Source: a virus
Virus record (IMG/VR): IMGVR_UViG_3300034190_002620
Coordinates: 1 to 27,638 of that record
Length of the DNA stretch: 27,638 bases
Strand: one strand, 5' to 3'
Below, piece after piece: positions 16,190 through 21,713 of the stretch (positions are counted from its first letter, which is position 1; each line of letters opens with the position of its first letter). The notes beneath the pieces were generated by a model. The model did not search any database, was not told the origin of the DNA, and saw nothing but the letters and a program-made list of their open reading frames with translations. Both the position numbers and the translations under genes were made by a program.

Positions 16190-16734
16190 CACAAATTGTT
16201 ACAAAGTTTTTCAATAGCTGACTTTTCCTTTCTTGATACCCACATTTGGTTGTGACCTATGTCTTCTGCCACTTTATCTTGTGATAGGCCATCCCAAAAT
16301 CTTTTTCTAATAATTATCCATTCCTCCTGATCGAGACAACTTATCGCAACCTTAAAGATGTGATCGATTAACTGTTTTCTTTCCAAAAGGGTCTCTGTTG
16401 ACTCAGTGAGCGCCATGTCCTCTCTTATTTCCACTGAGGGGGTATACAATGCTTTTTGTAGAGCTAATGAAGTCCAACCACCCTTTCTATCGTCAGATTT
16501 TGTAGAGTGGGCCTTACTAGATTTTGGAACATGAACAACCTTTCTTTTGTGGTTGTAATAATCGTTCATAGCCGTTCGAGCATGGCTTTTAATTTTCTTA
16601 TAGTCTCTGTTACCTTTTTTAACTTCTTCGAGGCACTTGATAACGCCCTCTGAAACTAAGTCATGATACTCTTGACCGTCAGAATATCTCTTAGCAAGAC
16701 TCCTACAAAGTTTTAATATTTCCTGCTCTGTCAT
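16189..16734 (-). CDS. Phage RNA polymerase sigma factor-like protein
   Basis: 181 residues from ATG 16734. This start is preferred to a GTG at 16764 because AGGGA lies eight bases upstream and it overlaps the previous stop as TGATG. The N-terminal half resembles sigma-70 region 2: YHDLVSEGVIKCLEEV, then KSHARTAMNDYYNHKRK, which matches the helix that binds core polymerase and the -10 element. The C-terminal part is a region 4-like HTH: CLDQEEWIIIRKRFWDGLSQ, then VAEDIGHNQMWVSRKEKSAI. Between them is a Lys/Ser-rich linker. It could direct host RNA polymerase to phage promoters; the conserved promoter motif lies directly downstream. It could instead be a DNA-binding regulator with only sigma-like ancestry. 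One ATTTCCACTG repeat lies inside the gene. Confidence 0.7.
   Translation of the reverse strand: MTEQEILKLCRSLAKRYSDGQEYHDLVSEGVIKCLEEVKKGNRDYKKIKSHARTAMNDYYNHKRKVVHVPKSSKAHSTKSDDRKGGWTSLALQKALYTPSVEIREDMALTESTETLLERKQLIDHIFKVAISCLDQEEWIIIRKRFWDGLSQDKVAEDIGHNQMWVSRKEKSAIEKLCNNL
16425..16443. repeat. ATTTCCACTG-family repeat inside the sigma-like gene
   Basis: TTATTTCCACTGAGGGGGT, the fullest form of the consensus. On the minus strand it is read as TPSVEI in the linker of the sigma-like protein, a different frame from the copy in the primase gene. Confidence 0.55.
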
Positions 16735-16895
16735 CACTCTTCCCTCAAACAAAAATCGCACCACTCGTTATGAGTAGGCGCACCACAACTGACACATTTT
16801 CCAGTGTTAGCTTTTTCTTTCTCCTTTGCTCTTTGTCTCTCTTCCCTTGTCATCGGCCTTATTTTTTGCACTGGTCTTATCATGGCTGCTCTCAT
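16734..16895 (-). CDS. Zinc-ribbon microprotein upstream of the sigma-like gene
   Basis: 53 residues. A basic N-terminal half (REERQRAKEKEKA) precedes a four-cysteine ribbon, CVSCGAPTHNEWCDFC, ending LREE. Both ends are translationally coupled: its ATG overlaps the upstream stop (TAATG) and its TGA overlaps the sigma start (TGATG). Zinc ribbons next to sigma factors can be anti-sigma or co-activator proteins, but many phage zinc ribbons have unknown roles. The ORF, coupling and cysteines are seen directly; any partnership with the sigma-like protein is inference. Confidence 0.65.
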   Translation of the reverse strand: MRAAMIRPVQKIRPMTREERQRAKEKEKANTGKCVSCGAPTHNEWCDFCLREE

Positions 16896-17053
16896 TAAAA
16901 TAATAACTCCCCATTTTCATCGAAGGGGTTCCTTGATAGTGCAAGAAGGGCATCTTCCTCGTCTAGCTTTACTTCCTCAGCTAACTCCTCTAATTCCCCT
17001 ACTGGGGGAAGAACGCCCATCATATCTAAAATAATTTCTATGTCTCTGTCCAT
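16895..17053 (-). CDS. Small acidic protein upstream of the zinc ribbon
   Basis: 52 residues, strongly acidic (many Glu and Asp), beginning MDRDIEIILDMMGVLPPVG and ending NPFDENGELLF. It overlaps the upstream HTH-like gene by 16 bases, and its TAA forms TAATG with the zinc-ribbon start. No family recognised. The dense overlaps argue that it is a real gene. Confidence 0.55.
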   Translation of the reverse strand: MDRDIEIILDMMGVLPPVGELEELAEEVKLDEEDALLALSRNPFDENGELLF

Positions 17054-17253
17054 CGCTTTGTCCTTGGTTTAGTTTCTCTATATCTATGATCATGATGCAA
17101 CTCATAAGCATAGCTTGGCGATATCTGCCAATATCTAGCAGCCGCTGCAACACTGCGAAATGTTTTACCGAATAGCCTACACTCCAACTGGTTTTGAACT
17201 CTTGTCGGATGATACTTTATTCGAGCGTGTGCATGTAAGTTTTTAGGTTGCAT
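17038..17253 (-). CDS. Small basic HTH-like protein
   Basis: 71 residues, basic. The central stretch LFGKTFRSVAAAARYWQISP then SYAYELHHDHRYRE resembles the 'F.SV..AA..lgis...v' helix-turn-helix of NUMOD1-like or small phage DNA-binding proteins. It abuts the SleB-like hydrolase gene, sharing one base. It may bind DNA; the target is unknown. The family likeness is weak. Confidence 0.55.
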   Translation of the reverse strand: MQPKNLHAHARIKYHPTRVQNQLECRLFGKTFRSVAAAARYWQISPSYAYELHHDHRYRETKPRTKRWTET

Positions 17254-17648
17254 TATTCCCCCTTTGGTGCAGTGTAAAAGATGTGGTCTCCGACCCTACC
17301 ATCTTTGTTATATTTCTTTGACCAGTACGGCCTTACAGAAGCTGCGTGATAGTGAGTAGAGGTGATTGATGTGTCTCCCCTGTTGTAAACTTCTAAGGCC
17401 ACTGTACGAGCTACTATGGCGGCCCTCCAGTCGATTGAGTTTTTTATGTGTGCCTCGATACGATCAGACAAACCATCATGAGTAAATGAGAATTGTTTAT
17501 ACTGAAAAACAACATCACAAATTCCATTAGGCCACCTGTCACTCTCGACCCTGTTCATTACTACCTCAGCTACAGCAAACTGTCCTTCGATAGGTTCGTT
17601 GCGGCTCTCAAAGAAAACCGCAACTGCTAAACACTCAAGCCCTATCAT
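17253..17648 (-). CDS. SleB-type cell wall hydrolase
   Basis: 131 residues. The Hydrolase_2 (SleB) signature is clear: LAVAVFFESRNEPIEGQFAV with catalytic-type Glu14, then AEVVMNRV, CDVVFQYKQFSF and, near the end, STHYHAASVRPYWS and GDHIFY. The family cleaves peptidoglycan, usually as lytic transglycosylases. There is no signal peptide. It lies in the minus-strand replication operon, away from the M15 endolysin in the late cassette, so the phage carries two unrelated wall-active enzymes. The start ATG overlaps the upstream stop by four bases. Confidence 0.85.
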   Translation of the reverse strand: MIGLECLAVAVFFESRNEPIEGQFAVAEVVMNRVESDRWPNGICDVVFQYKQFSFTHDGLSDRIEAHIKNSIDWRAAIVARTVALEVYNRGDTSITSTHYHAASVRPYWSKKYNKDGRVGDHIFYTAPKGE

Positions 17649-17881
17649 GTTAACTCTAGAACTCTATCTGTATAGAAAGATTTATATACAGCAGCTTCTT
17701 TGGGTATGCCTGCAAGCTGCATAATAACTAGGTTACTGTAAGGCCCTGCTTTCTCTCGCATATCTTGAACCTTACCAAGATACTCACGCTCTTCACCTTG
17801 GTTAGTCTCGAACTTGATACGAAAGTATCTGCCTTGTTTACTACGAAGTTTTGCTTCTACTAGATCAGTTTTCAGTGTCAT
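17645..17881 (-). CDS. Small phage protein of unknown function
   Basis: 78 residues from ATG 17881, selected because AAGGAG lies seven bases upstream; the frame is open to 17941, but that part crosses an ATTTCCACTG repeat. It reads MTLKTDLVEAKLRSKQGRYF, then REYLGKVQDMREKAGPYSN and ends DRVLELT. Soluble, mixed charge, no known motif. Confidence 0.6.
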   Translation of the reverse strand: MTLKTDLVEAKLRSKQGRYFRIKFETNQGEEREYLGKVQDMREKAGPYSNLVIMQLAGIPKEAAVYKSFYTDRVLELT

Positions 17882-17891
17882 ATTAATCTCC

Positions 17892-17910
17892 TTATTTCCA
17901 CTGATAGGGT
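17892..17910. repeat. ATTTCCACTG-family repeat just upstream of a start
   Basis: TTATTTCCACTGATAGGGT in the gap between the C5 methyltransferase and the next gene. On the minus strand its 3' end runs into the AAGGAG ribosome-binding site of the gene starting at 17881. Confidence 0.55.
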
Positions 17911-17943
17911 TATGAATGATTCGTTTAATTAAGTCAAGCATTA

Positions 17944-18720
17944 TTACAACCTTTCTCCCAATGCTTCACAAATTGGATTGCTATATCGCAGGGATTGCAT
18001 GGTTGCACAGTTAGCATTGAACACCGCTTGAGCAAAGCCACGAGGCGTTGCGCTGCGTATGTTTTTAGTCTTCATAGATTTACCGCCAAGCTTCAAGTGC
18101 TGTCGGCTATGTCCTGTCTCAGGTTCCACTGGTGACTTGTCAGGCATAGTAAAGCCACCACCTGTCCAAAGGCAAGTCTTCTTGGGGTATGCATCCATAG
18201 GTGCAATGTAGTCAGGCCACTTGGGATGCTCCGCTTGTTCGGGGTCAATGTAGCCGCCATACTCGTATGGGTGGAAGCTGTAGTCAGGTTTACGCCATAG
18301 AGTAGACAGCACACTAACAGGGTTTTCTATAAAGTATGGACAACCCAATGTGTTAAACAATCTCGCACACCATACGGCATAACTTGCAGCCTCATCTTGA
18401 AAACTGGGATTAGCTTCACGCTTTTTTGCAAAGTGGGCAGCCCCGCTGACAGATAAGTGAGTACATACAGGGAAGGCCATAGCGAATGTGACCTCCTTAT
18501 TAGAAAAGAAAGCGTGTATGTCATTAAGGGTACGATTATCGTGCAAGTCAGCATACCTATACTTGATCGTGCCTCCACTCTCGAATGTTTCAGTTACCTT
18601 GTTTTCGTGTTGAATATCAAAGGCATGGCACTGATACCCTGCCTCAGCCCAAGGCTTTAAAGCTTCGCCTGTATAGTCGTATAGACTAATTACATATTTA
18701 TCTTGATTATGATTTTTCAT
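17944..18720 (-). CDS. C5-cytosine DNA methyltransferase-like protein
   Basis: 258 residues from ATG 18720, which has GGAGG six bases upstream; an in-frame ATG at 18765 overlapping the previous gene is possible. Motif I-like SLYDYTGEALKPWAEAGYQ, then AFPVCTHLSVSG, where Cys86 occupies the catalytic Pro-Cys position, FIENPVSVL corresponding to the ENV motif VI, KKTCLWTGG, and SATPRGFAQAVFNAN near the C-terminus. These features fit a small phage C5-cytosine methylase that lacks a large target-recognition domain. It could methylate genomic cytosine for protection from restriction, or act earlier in a base-modification pathway. No cognate nuclease lies nearby. Confidence 0.8.
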   Translation of the reverse strand: MKNHNQDKYVISLYDYTGEALKPWAEAGYQCHAFDIQHENKVTETFESGGTIKYRYADLHDNRTLNDIHAFFSNKEVTFAMAFPVCTHLSVSGAAHFAKKREANPSFQDEAASYAVWCARLFNTLGCPYFIENPVSVLSTLWRKPDYSFHPYEYGGYIDPEQAEHPKWPDYIAPMDAYPKKTCLWTGGGFTMPDKSPVEPETGHSRQHLKLGGKSMKTKNIRSATPRGFAQAVFNANCATMQSLRYSNPICEALGERL

Positions 18721-18761
18721 AGCACCCTCCATGCTGTTGTTTTTGTACCCAAAAAATTTAG

Positions 18762-19082
18762 TCATCGGTCATTACTCTTCTCTCTATCTGCTATCTCGTC
18801 CATTCTGCAGATCATAACATTAAAAGCAACACCTAAATCTTTGAGGGATGCTTTCTCTGCACACTCTTTTATCGTTGTCCAAGGGTGATTATATTTTGGA
18901 GTCGTTACCTGCTTTTCCTCTACTATTTCTTTTGCAGCCGTATCTATGTGGCCTGTAAAATCATTAAGCCATTTCAATAGGTTGGGTTTGTCAGTAGGAA
19001 CCTCAACCATCGAGGCTCCGATCTTTTTTGCTTCGGCTTGAGTTCCTACCCACTCGCCTAATTTATTTGCATATAGTCTCAT
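18762..19082 (-). CDS. Small conserved phage protein, unknown function
   Basis: 106 residues, soluble. It begins MRLYANKLGEWVGTQAEAKK and continues with MVEVPTDKPNLLKWLND, a start pattern that I recall in marine phage hypothetical proteins. The C-terminal half is helical. It shares a base with the upstream zinc-finger gene and overlaps the region before the methyltransferase, so it is co-transcribed. Confidence 0.65.
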   Translation of the reverse strand: MRLYANKLGEWVGTQAEAKKIGASMVEVPTDKPNLLKWLNDFTGHIDTAAKEIVEEKQVTTPKYNHPWTTIKECAEKASLKDLGVAFNVMICRMDEIADREKSNDR

Positions 19083-19246
19083 TAGTCTTTCCTTAAGATT
19101 ATTAAATACTCATCGCCTACATCTTGATAGACAACACTCTCATCAGCGCAATCTTCACAAAGTATAACTCCACACTCTGTATGTACACTGTCATTGTGCA
19201 TCATTGATCCCTCGCAGAAGTCACATGTCTTTATTGTGTTTTCCAT
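19082..19246 (-). CDS. Zinc-finger microprotein at the head of the minus-strand operon
   Basis: 54 residues from ATG 19246, with CGGAG about eight bases upstream; the frame is open further upstream but that part consists of repeat sequence. It holds CDFC, then HTECGVILCEDC, a four- to five-cysteine plus histidine pattern able to bind zinc. It is the most upstream gene of the minus-strand operon, so it is likely expressed very early. Its role could be regulatory, but no family is recognised. Confidence 0.6.
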   Translation of the reverse strand: MENTIKTCDFCEGSMMHNDSVHTECGVILCEDCADESVVYQDVGDEYLIILRKD

Positions 19247-19270
19247 TTCATTTCTCCGTTGTTCGAATCG

Positions 19271-19299
19271 TTTGTACCAATTTCCACTGAGGGGGTCAA
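19271..19299 (-). promoter_or_regulatory. Possible early promoter of the minus-strand operon
   Basis: On the minus strand TTGACC (19299-19294), 17 bases, TACAAA (19276-19271), about 25 bases ahead of the first gene's start. The -10 match is moderate, and the spacer is one of the ATTTCCACTG repeats. Confidence 0.35.
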
Positions 19300-19422
19300 C
19301 AAAATAATTTTCAACTTGTATGAGTAATGGAGGGTGACTCATATTTCCACTGGTGGGGGTCCTTATTTCCACTGGTGGGGTCAACAAAATAATTTTTTTT
19401 CAACTTGTGTGAGTAATGGAGG
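19279..19422. repeat. Imperfect ~55-base direct repeats with ATTTCCACTG motifs
   Basis: Copy 1 (19281-19333) and copy 2 (19366-19422) share TTTCCACTG, GGGGTCAACAAAATAATTTT, CAACTTGT.TGAGTAATGGAGG; copy 2 has four extra T. A short copy of the motif lies between (19343-19360). The period between the long copies is 85 bases. Confidence 0.8.
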
Positions 19423-19433
19423 AAGGGGTTCCT

Positions 19434-19529
19434 GATTCGTTCTTTGTTGATGATTCGTTTCTGATTCGTTCTAGTTTCATGATTCGTTTCTGATTCGTTT
19501 TCTCGTACATGATTCGTTCCTGATTCGTT
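19434..19529. repeat. Iteron array: seven GATTCGTT copies
   Basis: Copies start at 19434, 19452, 19463, 19481, 19492, 19511 and 19522, alternating 18 and 11 base steps (one step is 19), so pairs recur every 29-30 bases. Degenerate GATTCG copies follow at 19590 and 19605. Regular spacing near whole helical turns, in non-coding A+T-rich DNA, suggests binding sites for a replication initiator or regulator. Confidence 0.75.
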
Positions 19530-19637
19530 TTTTAAGCTTATAGCATTGCATAAATTGCATATCTGATATTTATTTTTTGCATAGCTCATGATTCGATTTT
19601 GCAAGATTCGAGTCTCTGTACGTCAAGACCACTTTTT

Positions 19638-19652
19638 GCATAGCTGCTATGC
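19638..19652. repeat. Inverted repeat GCATAGC-T-GCTATGC
   Basis: A perfect seven-base inverted repeat with one central base, in a run of TTGCAT repeats. TTTTTTGCATAGCT is also present near 19573. Operator-like in size. Confidence 0.5.
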
Positions 19653-19768
19653 ATTTATTGCATACCTACAAAATGTTCTATTTGCGACATTTTTTTACTT
19701 GACATGTCGTAAACAGTCCCAGGTCTAAATACGTCATTTTATGTAATAAAACCGACATTTTGGGCATT

Positions 19769-19787
19769 TTGAGTATCGAATACTCAA
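19769..19787. repeat. Operator-like palindrome TTGAGTAT-CGA-ATACTCAA
   Basis: Perfect eight-base arms with a three-base centre, about 170 bases upstream of the plus-strand gene at 19955. The size fits a binding site for a dimeric repressor. Confidence 0.55.
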
Positions 19788-19887
19788 TGTAAGCGTCACT
19801 GAGTAGGGCGAATCACTTTTTTTGATATAGACTTAATAAAACCCCTTTCGGCTCTGTACGGGCTTCTTAGGGCTTCTCAAGGTATAC

Positions 19888-19917
19888 TTGACTCTTTTTA
19901 CCGAATCATAGTACAAG
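19888..19917 (+). promoter_or_regulatory. Possible promoter for the plus-strand island
   Basis: TTGACT (19888-19893), 18 bases, TACAAG (19912-19917), about 38 bases before ATG 19955. The -35 is good and the -10 weak. Confidence 0.3.
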
Positions 19918-19954
19918 TTATTCATAGACAATAAAAACTTAGGAAAGAATCAAA

Positions 19955-20173
19955 ATGCCTACTAATAAGGATAAATTTTTTATCAAGTGTTACTTTGAAG
20001 AAATTAAAACTTTAATTGAAACCTTGGAAAAATTAGAGATTAGCGAAAAAGTTATTGAACAGGTTATCTCTGAGTCAACGATTCTCATGCATAGGTATGA
20101 TGAGATGAGTCGTAAAATGGCTAGAATTGCCAAAAATATAGATCATACTTTAAAACCGAAAGGATTAATTTAA
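19955..20173 (+). CDS. Small helical protein, unknown function
   Basis: 72 residues, mostly helical with coiled-coil character (YFEEIKTLIETLEKLEISEK, then DEMSRKMARIAKNI). AGGAAAG lies about seven bases before the ATG. It is the first gene of an A+T-rich plus-strand group that is opposite in direction to the neighbouring replication operon. No family recognised. Confidence 0.6.
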   Translation: MPTNKDKFFIKCYFEEIKTLIETLEKLEISEKVIEQVISESTILMHRYDEMSRKMARIAKNIDHTLKPKGLI

Positions 20174-20174
20174 A

Positions 20175-20273
20175 ATGGGTATTCTAATTTTCACAATGGG
20201 TTTTATTTTGGTAGCTGCTTTGGCGGCTGCTATCGTTGATTTGATTTTATGGCTACAAAATAGGGGCTTATAA
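20175..20273 (+). CDS. 32-residue membrane peptide
   Basis: The ATG lies two bases after the preceding stop. The peptide is almost entirely one hydrophobic segment (FTMGFILVAALAAAIVDLIL) with a short polar tail WLQNRGL. TAATG coupling joins it to the next small gene. A single-TM micropeptide of this type could be an inhibitor or toxin, but only topology is visible. Confidence 0.5.
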   Translation: MGILIFTMGFILVAALAAAIVDLILWLQNRGL

Positions 20274-20413
20274 TGTTTGAAGTATGGATCAAAAGAAATG
20301 ATAACTGGAGGTTGTCCGCTGCTATTGGTTATCAATCAACATATCTACAAGATATTTTAATAAGTTTATATAATGACAAAAGTGTACAACAATTGAAAGT
20401 GATAAAATGTTAA
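20273..20413 (+). CDS. 46-residue protein, unknown function
   Basis: Begins MFEVWIKRNDNWRLSAAIGY. Its start overlaps the upstream stop (TAATG) and its end overlaps the start of the 290-aa gene by seven bases. No motif is recognised; the coupling on both sides argues for a true gene. Confidence 0.5.
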   Translation: MFEVWIKRNDNWRLSAAIGYQSTYLQDILISLYNDKSVQQLKVIKC

Positions 20414-21279
20414 TTAATCAATTCCCGAAAAACAATAGCCAAGTGTTAAAAGAGCATTATAATTCACCATTTTGGCAATTAGTGAGAGATCATGCAAACG
20501 CTAAAATTCGAGCTGCATTACGACCAAACAATACTTTAATATGGGATAAATTGCCCAATATATTAAGCACTAATCCAAAAGTTGAGAAATCACCAGATAC
20601 AGACGAAAAATTCTTAGTTAATATTATCCACCTTGCTCCCTCTTGGGCTTCTCTATTCAATACTTGTTCTAGAGCAACGATTGGTTGCGGCACTAATTGC
20701 CTAAATGAGTCGGGACATGGACAAAGACATATGATCAATAATGGTAGTCATACGGTGCATGTAGCTAGAGTCATACGCTCTATTATTTGGTTTAAGTATA
20801 GAGACCAATTTAAAGCAAAAGCACAAAGAGAAATAGACTCCCTTAAGCGTAAAGCGTTTAAACTTGGTGCGACTCCAGTGTTGCGACCTAATGGAACAAG
20901 TGATTTAAAATTTGAGTCTTTATGGCCCCAATTGTTTAACGATAATCATGATCTAGTTATTTATGATTATACTAAAGACTCCAATCGTGACGTTAGTCAT
21001 TTATCAAACTATTACTTGTGTTATTCAGTAAGTGAAGACTCAACACAACAACAAATAGAGCAAGCTTTTAGTAATGGATTAAATTGTATTGTTGTCTTTA
21101 GAATAAATAAAACACAACCTAAACCGATTCATTATAACGGACGGCCCGTTATTGATTGCGATAAGCATGACCTACGATTTCTCGACCCTATCGGAGTCTA
21201 TGGCGGCCTATCATGTAAAGGAAATACGGCCATAAAAGACTCTACGGGTTTTGTTAAAGATGTTCCCCAATATGCATGA
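20407..21279 (+). CDS. 290-aa conserved plasmid/phage-type protein, unknown function
   Basis: Soluble protein with a Cys/Gly-rich motif in the first half (LAPSWASLFNTCSRATIGCG then NCLNESGHGQRH), followed by RVIRSIIWFKYRDQF, GATPVLRPNGTSDLKFESLW, VIYDYTKDSN, CIVVFRINK and DKHDLRFLDPIGVYGGLSCK. I recall this order of motifs from uncharacterised proteins of phages and marine plasmids (possibly the DUF7227 or Gp88-like group), but I cannot confirm the family. The cysteines may bind metal. It is the main gene of an A+T-rich, plus-strand island and ends just before a strong terminator, so it is transcribed separately from structural and replication genes. Confidence 0.75.
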   Translation: MLINQFPKNNSQVLKEHYNSPFWQLVRDHANAKIRAALRPNNTLIWDKLPNILSTNPKVEKSPDTDEKFLVNIIHLAPSWASLFNTCSRATIGCGTNCLNESGHGQRHMINNGSHTVHVARVIRSIIWFKYRDQFKAKAQREIDSLKRKAFKLGATPVLRPNGTSDLKFESLWPQLFNDNHDLVIYDYTKDSNRDVSHLSNYYLCYSVSEDSTQQQIEQAFSNGLNCIVVFRINKTQPKPIHYNGRPVIDCDKHDLRFLDPIGVYGGLSCKGNTAIKDSTGFVKDVPQYA

Positions 21280-21406
21280 TTTTTTCCTAGGGATAGACTC
21301 CCCAACTTGGCGACTCTTCGGAGTCGTCTTTTTTCTTTTATGCTCAATGGTTTATATTGTGTACTATACAAGCGTTTATTTACTCTTGATTAAACTTAAG
21401 CTTTAA
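21272..21406 (+). CDS. Possible 44-residue membrane peptide overlapping the terminator
   Basis: Starts eight bases before the end of the preceding gene and reads through the terminator hairpin. The product has a strongly hydrophobic segment (LFGVVFFLLCSMVYIVYYTS) and ends LLLIKLKL. Overlap with an excellent terminator argues against it; the coherent TM character and overlapping start argue for it. Confidence 0.3.
   Translation: MHDFFLGIDSPTWRLFGVVFFLLCSMVYIVYYTSVYLLLIKLKL
21311..21338 (+). terminator. Strong intrinsic terminator after the plus-strand island
   Basis: CGACTC (21311-21316), TTCG tetraloop, GAGTCG (21321-21326), then TCTTTTTTCTTTT. A UUCG-capped stem with a U tract isolates the island from the structural operon. 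Confidence 0.85.
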
Positions 21407-21669
21407 ACGTGACATGGGGAAGCTTGGCGATTCGCCCTCCGAGCGCAAGTATTTTATTTGTTTGTCAAGAACTTTCTTATAAACTGTTGTATTTTTACCA
21501 TAGTCGTTACTTTTTTTCTCGTTAGGGGGTTGACAAGGGTGGGACCCTCCAGAAAATACCGAATCGAATCAGCCGGGGGCGCAACCGACCCCATGTCCGA
21601 AAACAAAATATTTGTCAAGAAAAAAGATTCGTTTAAATACAATGGCTTGTAAAAAAGTTTCCTAGTGTG

Positions 21670-21703
21670 TGTTTGAAACAACAAAAAAAGCCTGTATATA
21701 TAG
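21670..21703 (+). promoter_or_regulatory. Conserved bipartite promoter motif, copy C
   Basis: GTTTGAAAC (21671-21679), ten bases, GCCTGTATATATAG. Spacing and both elements match copies A and B, and it points toward the terminase, portal and fibre genes. It is about 200 bases upstream of the terS start, giving a long leader. Confidence 0.78.
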
Positions 21704-21713
21704 AGTAACAGAC

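Larger units (their letters stand above)
19247..19954. other. 708-base non-coding control region between divergent transcripts
   Basis: No convincing gene. It contains, in order: two ~55-base direct repeats with a third ATTTCCACTG copy between them (19279-19422); seven GATTCGTT iterons (19434-19529) with two degenerate ones to about 19610; several TTGCAT repeats and A+T-rich sequence (19545-19665); two perfect inverted repeats (19638-19652, 19769-19787); and promoter-like sequence toward the plus-strand gene at 19955. Divergent genes on both sides, iterons and A+T-rich DNA suggest a combined early control region and possible replication origin. Confidence 0.6.

Noticed and set aside
19430-19530. 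Iteron array considered as a CRISPR array
   Set aside because: The repeats are eight bases and the intervals 3 or 10-11 bases, too short for CRISPR repeats and spacers; no cas genes are present.
19311-19604. 97-residue minus-strand frame over the iterons and direct repeats
   Set aside because: Its middle is only the translation of the GATTCGTT repeats (ESETNH-like units) and its end that of the 55-base repeats. There is no good ribosome-binding site and no domain.
21520-21590. G+C-rich stretch examined as a possible tRNA or tRNA-end attachment site
   Set aside because: No cloverleaf with acceptor and anticodon stems can be drawn, and no integrase is present.
21458-21652. 64-residue plus-strand frame before promoter copy C
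   Set aside because: Start is a TTG without SD sequence, and the product has no coherent features. The reverse strand is open over the same stretch too.
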